Part shown: positions 25,701-40,700 of the stretch, piece after piece
Layout of the letters: every line of letters starts with the position of its first letter
How positions within the stretch are numbered: the first letter of the stretch is position 1
NCBI RefSeq assembly: GCF_000499385.1
Contig: NW_013652461.1
Location: forward strand, 1-64,000
Origin: Eimeria necatrix
Taxonomy: Eukaryota; Apicomplexa; Conoidasida; Eucoccidiorida; Eimeriidae
DNA length: 64,000 nucleotides
Direction: 5' to 3'
Position numbers and translations under genes: made by a program
Notes under the pieces: generated by a model
The model's database searches: none
What the model was told of the DNA's origin: nothing
What the model saw: only the letters and a program-made list of their open reading frames with translations

Positions 25701-28700
25701 TGCTCCCTCGTTTGGCTGATACGTCCCCGGCGGACATTGCTTTTGCGCAACGGGGCCTAGGAGAGGAGCACAAGTAAAAAGCTGCATTCCCGTTCAGTAT
25801 CGATTCCGGTGAGAGGCAGTGGTAATATAAGAAAGTTCACCCGTTGATTTCTGCTTCCCAAGGTCCCCCACATCGCGAGAAGTAATTGCATGATTCGCTT
25901 GCAGCGAGGTGACGGTATTTCCAACAGCATGCAATTAGCAATTAACGTTTTACAGCTTCTCAATCTGCACGTTTTAGACTAGCAGCAAAAGTATCATGAT
26001 TGTCGCCAATGTTGATGAATGTTCACATTGTTCACACCTCTTGTCGCGGTAGTAGCTAGTGAAACTGAAGCCCTGGTAGGTTGCGTTCCAGCCGCAAAGC
26101 GTAGCAAGATGGACTTTATTCCTTTCAGATCCTCCGCACTACTGGACACTCTAATTGCTTGTTGTGCTCTGTTGCGAAAGGGAAGGCGTGTCTTCGCAGA
26201 GGTAAAAGCATGCATCCTGGACCACGCTGGCCTTCCAGTCCCGCATGCAGTAAAACATGTTTTTTCTTGCCTTATGTCCACTCCAAGCAGTGCCTGCGTC
26301 TCATCAGAGAATAAGCTGTTGGGTTTCAATGGCTGACAAAACTACACAGGACGAAACCACCCTAGCTAAGCACGCAAGTGATGCGCTTTGCCGCCAAATC
26401 GAGGCTTTTTTCCCTGTAAATGTTAAATGCAAGCTTGTGGATGCAAATTGCCCCTTTTGTAATGGTCTTAGAAGAGAACTCGCTGAAAATATCATCTGAC
26501 CGCAGCGCTTTTGTTTCCCTCGAGGTGGATGTCAATGCCAAGTAAATCCTTGGGCTCATCCAAATCAATTAAGAAAACATTCTCCTCTTCTTGTCCCTCC
26601 GCGAATCGAGTTCGGCATTTCTTCGATTTGTTGCAGTGAGCAGTGCTGGGAAGACGCCTAAACCAGCCCGAAACACCTCTTTCAGCATTATCAGACCTTT
26701 CCAAGTCAGTTGTAGCGTCGCGTAGCAATGGTAGGCGGCTCGTACGACTGCGTGTTGTTACAATAGTAATTGAACCTGTAAATAAATGAAAGTCCACCAC
26801 AATCCCAAGAGCATCATAGTTTTCGTACAGAGGGTCGGCAGCACCGTGTACGTGTCGTACATCAGCCTGCTGGTATAATGGTTAAATGCATTTGAATGTT
26901 TGTGGCACCTGAATGGGAGGAGCAGAAATTGCCTGCCTGGCACTTCTCTTGCGTTGGAGAAGTCGACCCTTGTGGGCAGTAGTAACCCTCGTTGCAAGGT
27001 CCTTCTGGTTCACTGAGTCCGGTGGCACTGCAGTACATCCCAAAGGGGCATTTCATACAGTCATCCTCTGAGGCTGCTCCAGTGTATGGTAGGTATGTTC
27101 CTGCAAAGGAAAACAAGTGAGCCATAGAAGGCTTGCACTGAGAAGATGTGCCGCTGAGCTACAGTGTGTTCATGTAACATCCAGGTCGCAATGAAGGCCC
27201 AAAAGTTAGGACCGCTGATCCGGATCGTACCAACAGGGCAAGGGATTTCAGTCACAGCAGGATTTGAATAAAGATCTGTTTCAAGCTCAACTCGGCGAAT
27301 GCGGTGGGAATAGCTGTCAGCCAGAAGCACGCCCGTTCGTTTTTTGTCCCTCTAGAATACCACACGCATTCGTCCGTAAACACCGCCGGATAATTATCTA
27401 TGCGTAACATCGATGACTGTACATCGAAATTCCCACCGGGGCGCTGGTTGGCCTTACCCCAAAAAAGCTACTGACGCCATAAAATGCGTGTTCCAATCCT
27501 GTCGCGGCAATGCTTGTTTCTGCCTCCTCTACCACGAAAGACCTCCAGGCGGTGTAATCCACAAGCAGTGTTGCAGTCTTTGTTTGAAGGTCAATCTTGC
27601 TCAAGCTTCAAAAAACCCAAACAAGCCATGAATAGCTAGAATATTTTGTAAAGTTTAGTACAGTGCATGCGTGGGCCAACCGAAATTCTTTGACTCTGTC
27701 ATCATCGTGGCCTGCTCGTTTAACTCACGCTCGAGAAGCGGCATCAGCAACGACCAGTACTTCGCCATCCTGCGCCTCAGGCACATCTTCAGACTCATAT
27801 ATCCGCATCTTTGAAGTAATAAGCCGCATAATGGTAAGGCTTGGTTCAGGTTCTTTACGTACCTCTGCTTGTGCAATAGCTGCCGACACTGGCCGTTCAA
27901 AGGTAATTGAGGAGGGGTCTGCTGCGCTTCCACCAAATATCTCGACAGACTGATCTACCAGATTCACTGCCAAAACCTATTAACCGAAACACCCAATTCA
28001 CTGGAACGTTGCCTCTTTCACGTTGTGGGACGGAAACGAGACCGGCGCAGGCGTTTGTTCAGGTGCCCAACAGTATTTGCCTTTGAACTTATCATTTACG
28101 GCCGAGAATCTCTAAAGTTCGACTAAAACTTACACGTTTATTTCCGGAATCCACGACATAGAGAATATCGCTATTTAATGCCACAGCAGAAGGCGAGTTA
28201 ATCTGGAAGGAGGTGGCGGTTGCACTCGAATCACTTTCCCCTAAAACCAGCGGCAGCACAGCCTAGAAGTTACCACTTGAAGATTTAATGAGGCAAACGC
28301 AGGCCATGCTGTTTTCCTGTGCAGGGAGGGATAAACACACCTGGTGTGCCTGTTCCAATAACGGTTGTAATGGCTGGAGTTGCACCGAAGGCATACTTGA
28401 GCACACGGTGATTAGCACTGTCTGCAATGTAGAGACTGTTGCAATCCTCATCAGTCTCCAGACCCAGTGGCTTCGAGAGATCAGTGCTTACTTCGCTCAC
28501 CAACGTGGAAGAGCGAGATGTTACATCGTGCTCGAGAATGGCGTTTCTACCTGCAGAATATCATAGAGCTACACAATGTTTTTGTTTGATTAGTCCACCT
28601 TGGGCACGAAATGAGATGCCACTGCATATGAAAGGAGAAGCAACACGCCGGCTGCAAGAACAAGAACTAACCCGGGTAAGAGATATACAGCTTCTTCGTA

Positions 28701-31700
28701 GTCGAACAGAAAGCAAGGCCTACGGGGCCAAAAGTCCGGATCCAGCTGAGTGTTCCACTTACGGATGACGCGGAAACAAGTGTCTCGATGTTACCTGCCA
28801 GCCAAAAAGTGGACTTCTGAGCCTATCAAGAGCTGGATGCCAAAAGTTGAACATTTTACTGGTTGACAAGGTCTTTGGTCGCCTTCCGCATACCTGTGTC
28901 TCCGTGGACTACCTTCACGGCGTAATTACCGTAGTCTGCAATGTAAATATCGCCTGTACTTGAATCCATAACAGCATTCGTAGGAAGCATTAGGAGTGCC
29001 TCTGGTCCAGGAAGTCCATCGCCGCCACTGCCCGGAAAACCTGTTCCCGCCACCAGGGGAGACTCAGCTGCAATATAACCGAGACACATTTATTTTGTAT
29101 AACATGCATTTTTACAGTGTTTCGTTGATGTACTGACCAACTCTTGCCTTCCGAGCAAAATCAAATCAGTCATAGAGCTCTTCCAGCTCACGCCTAGGGC
29201 AGTAATGGCCTTTGCTACACGGCCTTCCGGTCATGTTTTCTTCACATGCTGAGCCGTTCTGTTCTTCGGTCGGTCGGGGGGTCGTGCACCTCGCACTGCA
29301 AATGAAACCACCTCTGCATGGACCCGAAGGCTCTCCAAGCTTAACAGTATTGCAGAAATGATTCGCTGGGCAGTCTTGAGGAGCATTCGATCCAGGGGGG
29401 CAAAACTGTCCGTGCTTGCAGAATGTTGTCGGCTCTTGCCACATAGTTCCGGGAGGGCAATAATAGCCTGAAGGTGCACGAAGAAATGGCAAATTTTGCA
29501 GCAACCAAAATAATAGCTTGAAGGCTGGCGTAAAGAGCAAAGCGTGATTCTTGCACGTTTTCCTGTGCTCACCCGGCTTGCACTTTCCTGCAGGTGCCGT
29601 GGCTCCTGGAGTATCGCAGTAAAATCCTTCTGGGCAAGTAAGGCAATTATTGGCTTCTTCCGAGTATGTCCCGACAGGACAGGGAAATGATGTTTGGACG
29701 ACTGTACCCTCTGGGCAGGTGAAGCCAGCTGGGCATTCTAAACCCTCTACACTGCCCCCACCGCAAATCTCTCCTGAAAAAAGCCTCACGAAACATTTCT
29801 GGACAGAGCGCATCTTCCTGTAGCCTGGTTATGTTGTGGGGGCATTTTTTGTACATCTATACGATTAATGCCATCGAAACAGCCTTCATTTTCCCCTGAC
29901 TCAGCTTTTCTCCCGCTGCTGCCAGGGTTCTGAATGCCGAAGTATTAATCGTACCAACTGTACATTCGATGCAGTTTGCTTGCCCTGTGCTTGGCTGTTT
30001 GGTGCCCTGAGGGCATAGCATAGGAGATGCGCTGCCTTCAGGGCACATATGGCCAGCAGTGCACTCCTGAGCATCATTCGGGCTTGCGGTACCCTCAGGG
30101 CAAAATTTTCCTGAGTTGAGCAGCATCCCGGACTTTGTCACTATAATGGTGGAACGAGCGACGTTTGTCAGAAGAGGAGTGTTCAGCTTTAGGCAGAGAT
30201 CATTAGCCATATTATTGGGTTCCCGTGAAGGCATTTTGGCTTGAAAAAATTTAGTTTGGAGCCGCATATACCACACACGGCAATTCCACCTAATAATGCA
30301 ATGTTCGGCTTGCCAAGTCACCGCATGACGATTATGCCCCAGAAACCATTTCGAAATCAGGCAGCAAACTCACCTGCTGGACAAGGGCCTGCTGGGTCGG
30401 AAAGTCCCTCCTTGTCGCAAAAGAATCCAGCTGGGCATGGTAAGCAGTCTTTGTCTGAGGAGCCACCACTGCAAAAGCAAGAGCGCACACACCATCTTCT
30501 TCTACACGAGAAGGCCTAAGCCCGCTTTCCGCAGGCAGACCCTTGTTTGTTTATGCAGTGTGCAGCTCACGAGCCACTTAGAATTTTTCCTTGTGGGCAA
30601 GGCTGGGCTGCGGTTGCGTTTTCTGGGCAGTAATGCCCTGGGGTGCACAGAGCTGAGACAGGATGTGGACTTGAGGAGCCTGTCGCAAAGAAAGCCGGAG
30701 GAGAATTTTATTTGAAGTAGCTTCTCAATCACAAGCCTGCGTTAGACACTTGTGCGTCGTCTCATAAAGTGCATGAGTGTCCAAGTGAATCGAAAACTTG
30801 ACTGACCTTCTGGACAGAGGTACCCTGCCTCACAGTTTCCAGAAGGGCTTGCGAGGCCGTAAGCCGCGCAGTATTGCCCTTGTGGGCACGTTTTGGGCTC
30901 TGTGGATCCTTCTGGACAGTATGTTCCTGGTTCGCAAATGCCCGCGATGGTGCAATGCTTCGGATAGAAAAAGTTGTCTTTCTCAGTGGAAGACCTGCTA
31001 TAGTCTCCGCACCTGTAAGAGCAGCAGTGCCAAAGAGTTAGGAGCTGAACCTTTGTGTGAATTTTCTGATGCCGCAATATTGGGCATAGCTCTGTTCACG
31101 AAGCGGTTTGATCTTGATGGCGAAATTGCAACGAGCAACGGAATTTTCAGCTAGGGAATCAATCTAGAAGGACTGCAAGATCTCCCTATATGTGGCCTTT
31201 TAGCAACCGCTTCACGCAAACTTGTGTGCGAATGCACAGTAGGGGAAGGAGGTAGGTTGATTCTCACCTCAGGAAAAATGTACTTTCGGTTGTCTCGACC
31301 ACCCCTTGGCAGTCTTCACTTTTTAGGCATGTGCTTGCAGCTTCAGAGAAAGTGCTTATCGGGGTTTCGAATCCTGGACACGGTGTGGTCTGCACACCGA
31401 GAACGGCTGCCAGTAGCCTGCACTCTGATTGACAAAAATAATTCCCAGAATAAGTGTTCCTGTGTCACTCCGGTAAAGCCACAGCGAAGCCACAAATGCT
31501 ACGCGTTGACACACTATCGAGAAGCTTCAGTTTTTACCTGCGACTGGTTTGGGAGATATTGCGCCACTCGTACTGTAGTATCCTCCTTCAATGCTTCCAG
31601 ATTCCACAGAGGAACCTGGACCCGTACAATATTTACCAGCTGTGCAAGGCTTGCAAGCATCTAGAGATGTTGCGCCTTGTTCAGTGTTGAATGTGCCTGT

Positions 31701-34700
31701 CAATAAATGCCACAGGAGAAAGGTAATAACCGGGGCGCAGCGATTATTTTTTACTTGCTTGAACTTTTGGGACCACCTGTTTGAATACAAAATGCGAATT
31801 TTGTAAGTCTTTTTATCGATGTTCCGTGGTAGAGCTGCAAAGTTTTCCGAATTGTTTAGTCGCTGACCAGCCATAGCAAAGCGATGTCTCTTAGAAAAAT
31901 CGTACCCTGTGGGCAGGCATTTTCGTCGGAAGACGCAGTGCCCTTGGGGCAGAAATATCCAGCAGGGCATTTTTCGCTGTCCGTCGGCTCTTTGCTTGCA
32001 TCACTGCAGAAGAAGCCTTCCGGACACTCTTTGCACTCAGCAAGCCCCGTCGTGGCTGCGTACGTTCCCTGAATACCACAGTTTAGAGAAGCGGGTCATA
32101 CAATCAGCATATCCCACTTGTGACGAACAGTCTAGTTCCCTCAGCGCCGTTGCTTGTTCTCACCGGCTTGCAGGGAGTCGGTGCAGCAGATCCATCAGGA
32201 CATTCGTGGCCTTTTGTGCAAGGTGTTGGGCTGCCTCCTGAAGTACACAACCCACCAGCAACTGCTTTCTGTTCAACGAAAGACGCCAGTTTTTTTCTAC
32301 ACTTTACTAGTCTTCAAAAGGCTCTGGGGACTATTGGTTGCGTGGTTTCTCTGTTGTGCGCCTTTGTACCGGCTGGGCAGTACGATCCGCCGGGGCAGCG
32401 CTCTTTTGGTGCAGACTGTCCAGTTTCGGAACATGTCCTATGTCACAACGCAACCAGAATTATGGTAGTTACACAGCCAAGAACCAGGCAGCCGGCAAGG
32501 CACTGGCGACTGTAGCTTCTTTTTTTATGGACATATTCAGTAAAACGCACATTCCAGGATCACAAGGTAGGCACATTGCTTCACTGGTTGCCTGTTTAGA
32601 AGGGGAATATGTTCCAATTGGGCATGGCGTAGGCTTGGAAGATCCGGCGGGACAGTAATATCCTGCTGGGCAGACTTGATTATTCCCGGAAGTTTCCTGC
32701 AGATAGATGCGTCAGATTACGGAAACACCTTTTGGAGTAAATACCAGACCATTGCACGTCCGGGCTGCTTATAGGCTGGTGGTAAGTGCTAGCAACGATG
32801 AACACCAACCTGTGGAGCCGACGAGGCACTGCCACCTCCACAGTAAAATCCTGCCTGGCATTTCCCAGATGGTTCTTTAAGGCCATAGTCTCCACAATAC
32901 ATTCCTTCAGTGCAAAGCGTGCATTCAGAATCTGATTGCAAGTTCTTCTTGTTGGAAAATGTTCCTGGTGGACACAGTTTCGGGCTTGAACTTCCTGCAG
33001 GGCAGTATGATGCTTCTGGGCACTCCGTCCCCTCTGTCATACCCTGGAAAACACGTACGGTTGTTAACAAACATGATCGCTTGATCGCAGCATAACGAAC
33101 GCTGAAAAGTCCAAGTCTCCATCGGATATATTTCGTAGGAGTTTAACGCTGCATTCCACTAAATTCGCCCTGAACGGCAATTATTTGTGCATCATCGACA
33201 ATATACAAAAGACATTGGACAAAAGAACTATTTTGGTGGGAACAAAGCGGCTTTCTTTACATTTTGTCCCAAACAAATGCCACACCGTAATTAGAAAAGG
33301 GAATTGTTGATCCGCCTCTCGGAAGGCGCTGGAATATCCTCTGAGTAGTTCAAGGGCGCCGCAGGAGGCCATTCAAGTGTCTAGGACTCACCAATCTCTG
33401 GCAGAACGTTCCTGCTAAACACGGCAAGCAGGCTGCACTGCCAGTTTCGTTCTGGAATGTCCCTGGGTTGCAAAGAAGATAGGTACTGCTTCCTTCTGGA
33501 GCATATGAACCCTTGGGGGCTTCATTGGCTGTTGCCGTTGCTGAGCCTGCCTCGCAGTAGTAGCCCTCTTTGCACGGGCCCGTAATGCCCCCGTCGCTAA
33601 CCACTGTGCCGTCACAGTATAAGCCAGGAGGGCATTCAAGGCAATCAGAGGGGGACCCCGCTCCAGGTCGTGAATTGTAATACCCAGCAGGGCACGGGGT
33701 CACTCTTTCAGCTCCAGCAGGACAATAGCCTCCACTGGGGCACTGCGCTCCTGGGACAGTTCAAATACTAGCACAAAAGGATGATGCGGCAGCGCATTCT
33801 TGTGGAGACAGTGCTTGGTAGTCTTACAGCATTAATTAGGTCAAAGGTCTTTGGTAGAACTGGCGTAACTACAAAAATATTTGAAGGGATGAATGCCACG
33901 CATCGATCACAGTGGCTTTTCCCAAAGGTTGAGGGGCTTCATACACCGCTGTTAGCCTAACCTGTGATTCCATCAGTAGGTGTTGCTATTGTTGCTCCGC
34001 CGTAGCACACAAAACCAGGCTCACAGTTGCCAGATGGAGCTGAGGAGCTGGCCATGCTGCAAAATTTCCCTGGGGGGCACTTGGTGCATTGATCTTCCGA
34101 GACGAGGCCTGGCTGATCGCTGCGCATACATTTTACAGTTTAATGATATGCACTAAAGAGCCTACTGGCAAAGTTTTAGCGAACACGAGGTCAAAAAGGG
34201 CTTCTTTCATAAAGCAGTCTCCCCAACCATGGTCCTACCTGTAAGTCCCGACAGGGCAAGGAATGACCCTCGAGGATCCTTCAGGGCAGTAATAAGAAAT
34301 TGGACAGTCCCGGAGCTCTGACGTCCCACTAGTGCTGCAGTCTTTCCCCCCTGGACAGGGCAAGCAGTCTTCAAGTGAAGCACCTCCTTCATTCTCACTG
34401 TATGTTCTGCATGCATGCGCAGCAAACGATCACACGAGCGAACAAAGTCAAAGAGTTACAAAAATTGCTGATTTTTGGAATGTCTTATTGACAGCAACGC
34501 CCTTAATTCACCCAGAAGGCCTACTACTGACGGATTGCATTTCAAATGCATGTTTTGTGGACACAAAGGCTGAAGTTACACTCACCCTGGAGGGCATGCC
34601 ACAGCCATTGATGTCGTTGATCGTTCTGGACAGTAGAACCCCTGCATAGACAATACAAGAGAGTTCTGTACCTCTGCTTATAAGTACGAAAAATCTGAAG

Positions 34701-37700
34701 ATTGCTGGATATTGCATATGAACTACTTTTGCAGTGATTCGCAACGTGCGGCAATGGCATCGGCCGAACCTTGGCACATGGCCCGCTTCCATCTTCACTT
34801 GTCTCTCCCTCATAAGAGAATCTTCCTGCTTTAACAGGTTTGCATTGAGACGCAGACACAAGTCCCTCTGCATCACTCCAGGTTCCCGCTGGGCATGGAG
34901 TACCCTTTGCTAACGCTGTTCCCAAAGGGCAGTACGACCCCGCAGGGCATTTATTTATAGGTCTCTCTGGGCACATAAGGAAAAGCCAAGAGCCCCAGCC
35001 TCACAAATTATCATTCTTCATTGTATTAGCGGATATTCTCGCTGAAATAAAAAGGAAAAAGACATTCACATTCGCATCCACATGCACTAATGGCTCTGAC
35101 AAACAATGCGCAAAGTGCTAGAGCTAAATTCAGGAGGATGGCCACTGCGCTAACGCTCTAGCAGGAGATTTCTCAAGCACATGATTGCGTACGAAGGCCT
35201 GAAGTCGGACAAGTAAAACCAGCAGTGCACGGTTTCGCCGAGGCTGAGATCATCGCTGTGGTGTCGCAGTAATAGCCCTGATATATAGTAAACCACAAGT
35301 GCAATAATTCTCAAGGAAGCACCGGAAAACTTTCGGCAGACAAAATAATGTGCCAAGATCATAGAAGAACCTGAGAAGTCTGCGCAAGAAGCTTCCACAT
35401 CTGTTCAGTGAAAAGAGTGATGCAAGAGCCCATGCTTCATTGCTGAAGTCTAACGTTTTCCACGCGGTGCTTCGACGCAGCGGATGTTACGTGAACTGGG
35501 TGAATTAAGGGCTCACTTCCGGGCAGGATTCGCAACCTCGGGATTCACTCTGCGGCAGGAAGGCTCCATAGGTGCCAATAGGGCACGCAACCGGCTTCCC
35601 ACTTGCGCACGTATATCCCAAAGAGCAGATGATGCACTGGTCACTACTTGAATCGTAATACCACCCTGTTAAGCACAATCGCAGGTTTCACGTGAGAGCC
35701 GTAGTCTGCGATAGTGGCAGTGCTGCCTGACACTGAATGACCGAACATATAAGCTTGAGCGGAGAAGAACACTTCTGCTGCAAAGCACTTGAGTAGAAGT
35801 CTGAAATTGACTAATGTTCCTTCATACCCGTTGGGCAGCTATACTCCTTAGTAGATCCTTCTGGGCAGACTTTCGAGGAATTGCAAGCTACGCAACTATT
35901 CAGCAGCTGTTACGCACAGGGGCAGCGCAGGAGGAGCAGTTACTGAGTCTTGTTTCCTTCTTTGTAAAATGTAGGTTACAGAAGATTTTACTTCTCGACA
36001 AGTTCCTAAGTTGTTATGGGTGCGAAGAAACTACGTGCTAGCTACTGACTCCACTAATCAATGTTGAGCGGGTCTTTCTTGGACAGGGAATCGGCTCTTT
36101 GCTCCCTTCAGGGCAATAATTTCCATAGCCACACAGTTTTGCAACGGATGTTCCTGGAGGTGACCATGTTCCTCCAAGTGTGGCTATACAAGAAGTTTCT
36201 GCTGAGGCATTTACAGTGGATGAAACTGTTCCGGCTGGGCAGGGGAGAAGATATTCGCTCCATGATCCTTGAACATACCACAATCAATTAGCAAGCGGAA
36301 CCGCAGTTCGCCTTCAAGGCGTTGTGTATCAACACACTTGCTACCTTAACTAGTAGGGACATGATGCACAGCTTTTTCTGTTAGACAAAGGCAGCAGGAT
36401 ACCTTCAGGGCAGTAGTAGCCAGCAGGGCATGAAACCCTTCCTTGACTTGAGCAAGCCTGAGTCGAACAACTCACTGGACGTTAGAAGTAGTTGGTGATG
36501 TCCAGCTATTGCTGTCGAGGTGCAAGGGCGGCAAATAGGTCTACATTTCGAAAGAAATATCATCTAATTCTCTCCAGAGCTTACATATCCAGCTGGGCAG
36601 TTGGGGCAAAATGAGTAAAATTGTGTTCTTTCCGAATCGCCTACAGTGCCTGGAGGGCAAGGGATTTTTGTCCTGAGGGAAGATCCTCTTGGGCAGTAAT
36701 ACCCGACACCACAGCTACGCAGCCAGCAGGACACCATGACAATAATGCTAGGCATAGATGAAGAATGAGATAGAGAAGCTTATATTCATCTTGACAAAAT
36801 TGGGAAGAAGGAGGAATTGCGGGCAAGCTCTTACTATGGGACAGGGTCTGGGAATAGATCCCCTTCACAAGTATATCCGGCTGGGCAGCTCATGCAGCTG
36901 CCGTATCCCTCCAAGCTGAACAGTCCATTAGCAGCTGAAGTATTTTTCTTTGCATCATCTGGATGCACAGTTCCCTCGGCGCAGTATGCTGTAGCCTTGT
37001 AGCCTTCATCCTTGTAGACAACAAATTCTCCAGCTCGTCGTGAGCACTGGTCTAGTCTCTTAGCTGAGTTAAGCAATAGAAAATCGAGTCGTCAGCATGT
37101 CAGTATTCCGGTACACTGTAGTGACTGCGAAGCCATTTAGTTCTTCGGAAAGAGTGTCTAGAAGCTTGTATCAGCTGATAAGGTGGCCTTGTGTAACTCA
37201 CCACCCGCAGGGCTTTCTACAGAGCTGTAGCGACACGGCAAAGGACCGACACCGCGAGGGCAGTAGAACCACTTTTCACAGGTTTCACAGGAAGCGGAAC
37301 CGGTGGTTTTGGTATAAGTCCCCGCGGGGCATGGTTCACACTCAGTGGCAGTTGATCCCTGTACTGCCTGGTAGTAATCTGCAAAATAGTGCGAGATATA
37401 TTTGTAATTTGTTTACCAAGTGATACTCTCCAAAACAACAGTGTCAGCTAGAGCGTTAGGAATTTGGGCGTAACCATAGGGTCCACTTGGAACAAAAGCT
37501 AGGCGGGGTGAAGCAAAACGAAATTGCTCAAGTAAATGCTGCCTTATTAGGTGCGTACGAGCGGGACATGCGACGGCATCTCGTAGGCAAATATGGCCAG
37601 CGGGGCAAGGCTCTGCAGAAGATCTCAGATACTTCCCCCCTTCATCTGTCATCTTGCAAATGTATCCAGCAGGACAAGGGGAACAGTTTTTGTGGCTAGT

Positions 37701-40700
37701 GGCACCAGGCATAAGCCCTAGAGTGCCCGCAGGACAAGGATAAGCTTCCGCATCATGCTCTGAGCGGTAGTACCTGAGAAGGCCTCGACATGGCACCTGC
37801 ATGCAGGCTGAAAGCTTCGAATGCACTGCCTGCAACCCGTCAGGACAGGTTAATGTTCCTAAGCAGGATATTCGTGAAAGAAATGCTATGTTTGCTCAGA
37901 AATCGGACATCAGCAGAGGCTCCCGATTTGCATACCCTATAGGCACCAAATCGCCTTCGTCAGGGGCTGTTGCGCCACCTGTACAGAGATAACCGCCTTT
38001 GCACAAGCGGCACAATCCGTCGCCAACTCTTGAGTAGTGAAAGTCTGGGCACTTCTCCAAGATTCCATTCTGGCAAGAGTAACCTGCGCCGGCAATGCAT
38101 AGTGCAGCGAAATATTCATACTTGCGTCATTGGCCTAACTTACAGGCAAAGGAAACTGGGAGCAGCTGAACGCTCATACAGAAGAATTTTCGAAATCCTA
38201 CACAGCCGTGCAATGGAAGAATTCACATTTCAATGAGTCATCTGGACCAGCGCTTGCTCGAAAAGTATACAGCTCTCCCACTGCCAAAACAGGGTATAAC
38301 TTATCGCGAACCATATAAGCGACAACACAGCGGCACATCTTGGAATGAAGTGGATACGGTGAAGTACCTGCCGGGCAAGGTACGCATTCTGTTGGATCAT
38401 CAGGAAGCGCCACAGTAAATGGCGTGAAGCAGTGCTCTTTAGTTGAAGGCGACGGGCATGCCACTGCTCCGCCGCAGGGTGTACAGTCGGCTTCACCCTA
38501 TAGTAAACGCTCATTTTCACAAACTTGCTTGAAGTGGAGTGGTGAGCCTTCTAGGAGCGCAAGCATGTGTTGTTGCTACCTTACAAAGTGCTGCTTCCAC
38601 CTCACTTCGTTCGAATAATATCCCAATTTGCAGGGGAGTAGCAACTCTACAACGCTTTCGTCGAGGAAGCCATGGTCGGAATCACTGGCGGTGGCAAGAC
38701 GTAAAGAGTTGCCTTCGTTCTGCCTGAATTTTATGTTTGCATTGTTGCTCTGTTGGCTTGAGGTAATCTCGCCATTTTCTGGTTCCATCATAGTAGATTG
38801 GAGGAACGAGGTGCATGCAAACCCCGCAGGACAAAGGCGGCACGCCACTTCGCCTTTCAGGCTATATGAACCCTTTGGGCAAGGCTGTCAATGCAGAAAG
38901 AAACAACAGCCAGCAAACCTGTTCCGATTCCGTCACGTTGCCGAGTGCACCAGAAATCTTACAGGCGTGTTTTCTGGCCCCCGTAGAGCATTACTTCAAA
39001 ACTGTCACAAACTGTTTGGGGTATCCGCAAAAGCGGTGCCTGACCTCTACATCAGCGGCTCGGCTAGTCTTGCACATATAGCCTGTAGGGCAAGGAAGGC
39101 ATTCACTTGAGCCTTCTCCACTGACATAGCCAGGCAAGCAAGGAACCGGCAACTTTGAGCCTCCGGTACAGTAAAATCCTTCGGGGCAAGGCTTGATGGC
39201 ATTTACGCTTGTAGGGAGGCCTTCACTGCTCCTACCGGTACTGCGATAGAACCCCGGCTTAAGCTGCTTTGGAACAGCTGTCCCTTCTGGGCATGCAAAG
39301 CCTATGTGGTAGCACAGACATTTGCAAGGCAGCTGTGAGCCGAGCTTAGGTCGCATCTTTACCTATTCGTTTGCGATGCCAGCTTAGCAGGCGAAGCCAT
39401 GCAGTTGTCTTCTTGAATATGGCTGCTGCTTCATGAGAGCTCTACTTACCTTCGGGACACGGCACGCAGGTGGTGAAACCACCCAGCGACATGAAACCCT
39501 CGCGGCAAGGGTTAGGAGGCTTTCTAGGGTCGGAACATTCGTACCCCGGTGGGCATGGCAAGCATTCAATTCCCTGTGTGCTTGCGCTGCATCAGCACAG
39601 TCGCCAAGCCATGGTGCTCTCATGGTGAAATATCCCAAGCAAGAGCTTTTGAGGATAGGCCTTCAACGACTGCTGAAAAGGGGACGTCATTCAATACAAA
39701 CACGCACCGTATATAATGGGCTCCAATGCAAGTACTATAGAAAGCAGTAGCCGCCACGTCACCGACGGATTCGCTCGCTGCATCTTGGTGGCGAATAATG
39801 TTGATGGACAGAGGAATTTCAAAGCCACGCGCTGCTAGTAAATGGCGCTGACTTAAAGCCATCCTTTCTGAGCGGAAACTGCACTTGCAGTTGTCTTATA
39901 GGATTCCACGGATGATATGTTTTAAATTGAAGGAAAAATTGCTTTCCACGAACGGAGTAGCGTAGCAAGAATAACAGCATTGCAAACTATTAAATATAGA
40001 AGAATATAGCGCTGTGCTTTTGCGGGAGCGTCACCTGTATTGTAGTTGGCGTCATCCGAAGAAGCCCTCAAACTGCATACGCTCTGAAATACTTCGTAGC
40101 CTTCCCCTGAGAAAATGCCATCAGTACATCGCCGAAGAATCCAACTATTATGGAGGTCGTCTACAGTGATGGTGCTGTTAGTATGGCTATAAAAAGGAGG
40201 AAGGACGGAGCATGCGAAGGAATCCGTGTCTAGCACTGGTGTCAATGTGCGTACCACTGTAAGCCAAAGAAGCATTGTGCGTTTCCGATATGTTAAGAAT
40301 GCGCAGTATGAAGCTGTACTCGGCCTGCCAGTGAGCAGTTTCCACGAAAATTTGGCCAAGTTTTTCGTCTTCGTCAAAAGTATCTATGTTCGGCATATCT
40401 TCAAAATCGTAAACATGCTTTGTTTGCGATATGATTTCGGTGCCGTCACAATGCAGCTGCAGGCTGACATTGGCGAGCGGCTGAGATCTCAGCCGGAATG
40501 ACAAGTTAAATTGTTCGGTTGCGATGAGATAGTGTGGATTTGTTCCCCACTCAACCTGAGAGCAGAACGGTTTGCTTGGCTTATGAGGTTCTAGTCTAAT
40601 TACACATTTTTCTAATTGAGCGAAGAGGTTTGGAGTGGTTCATGAACAGAACTGCATGCGACATTTTGGCACTCATATTACCGTACTCCCGCAATGTCGT

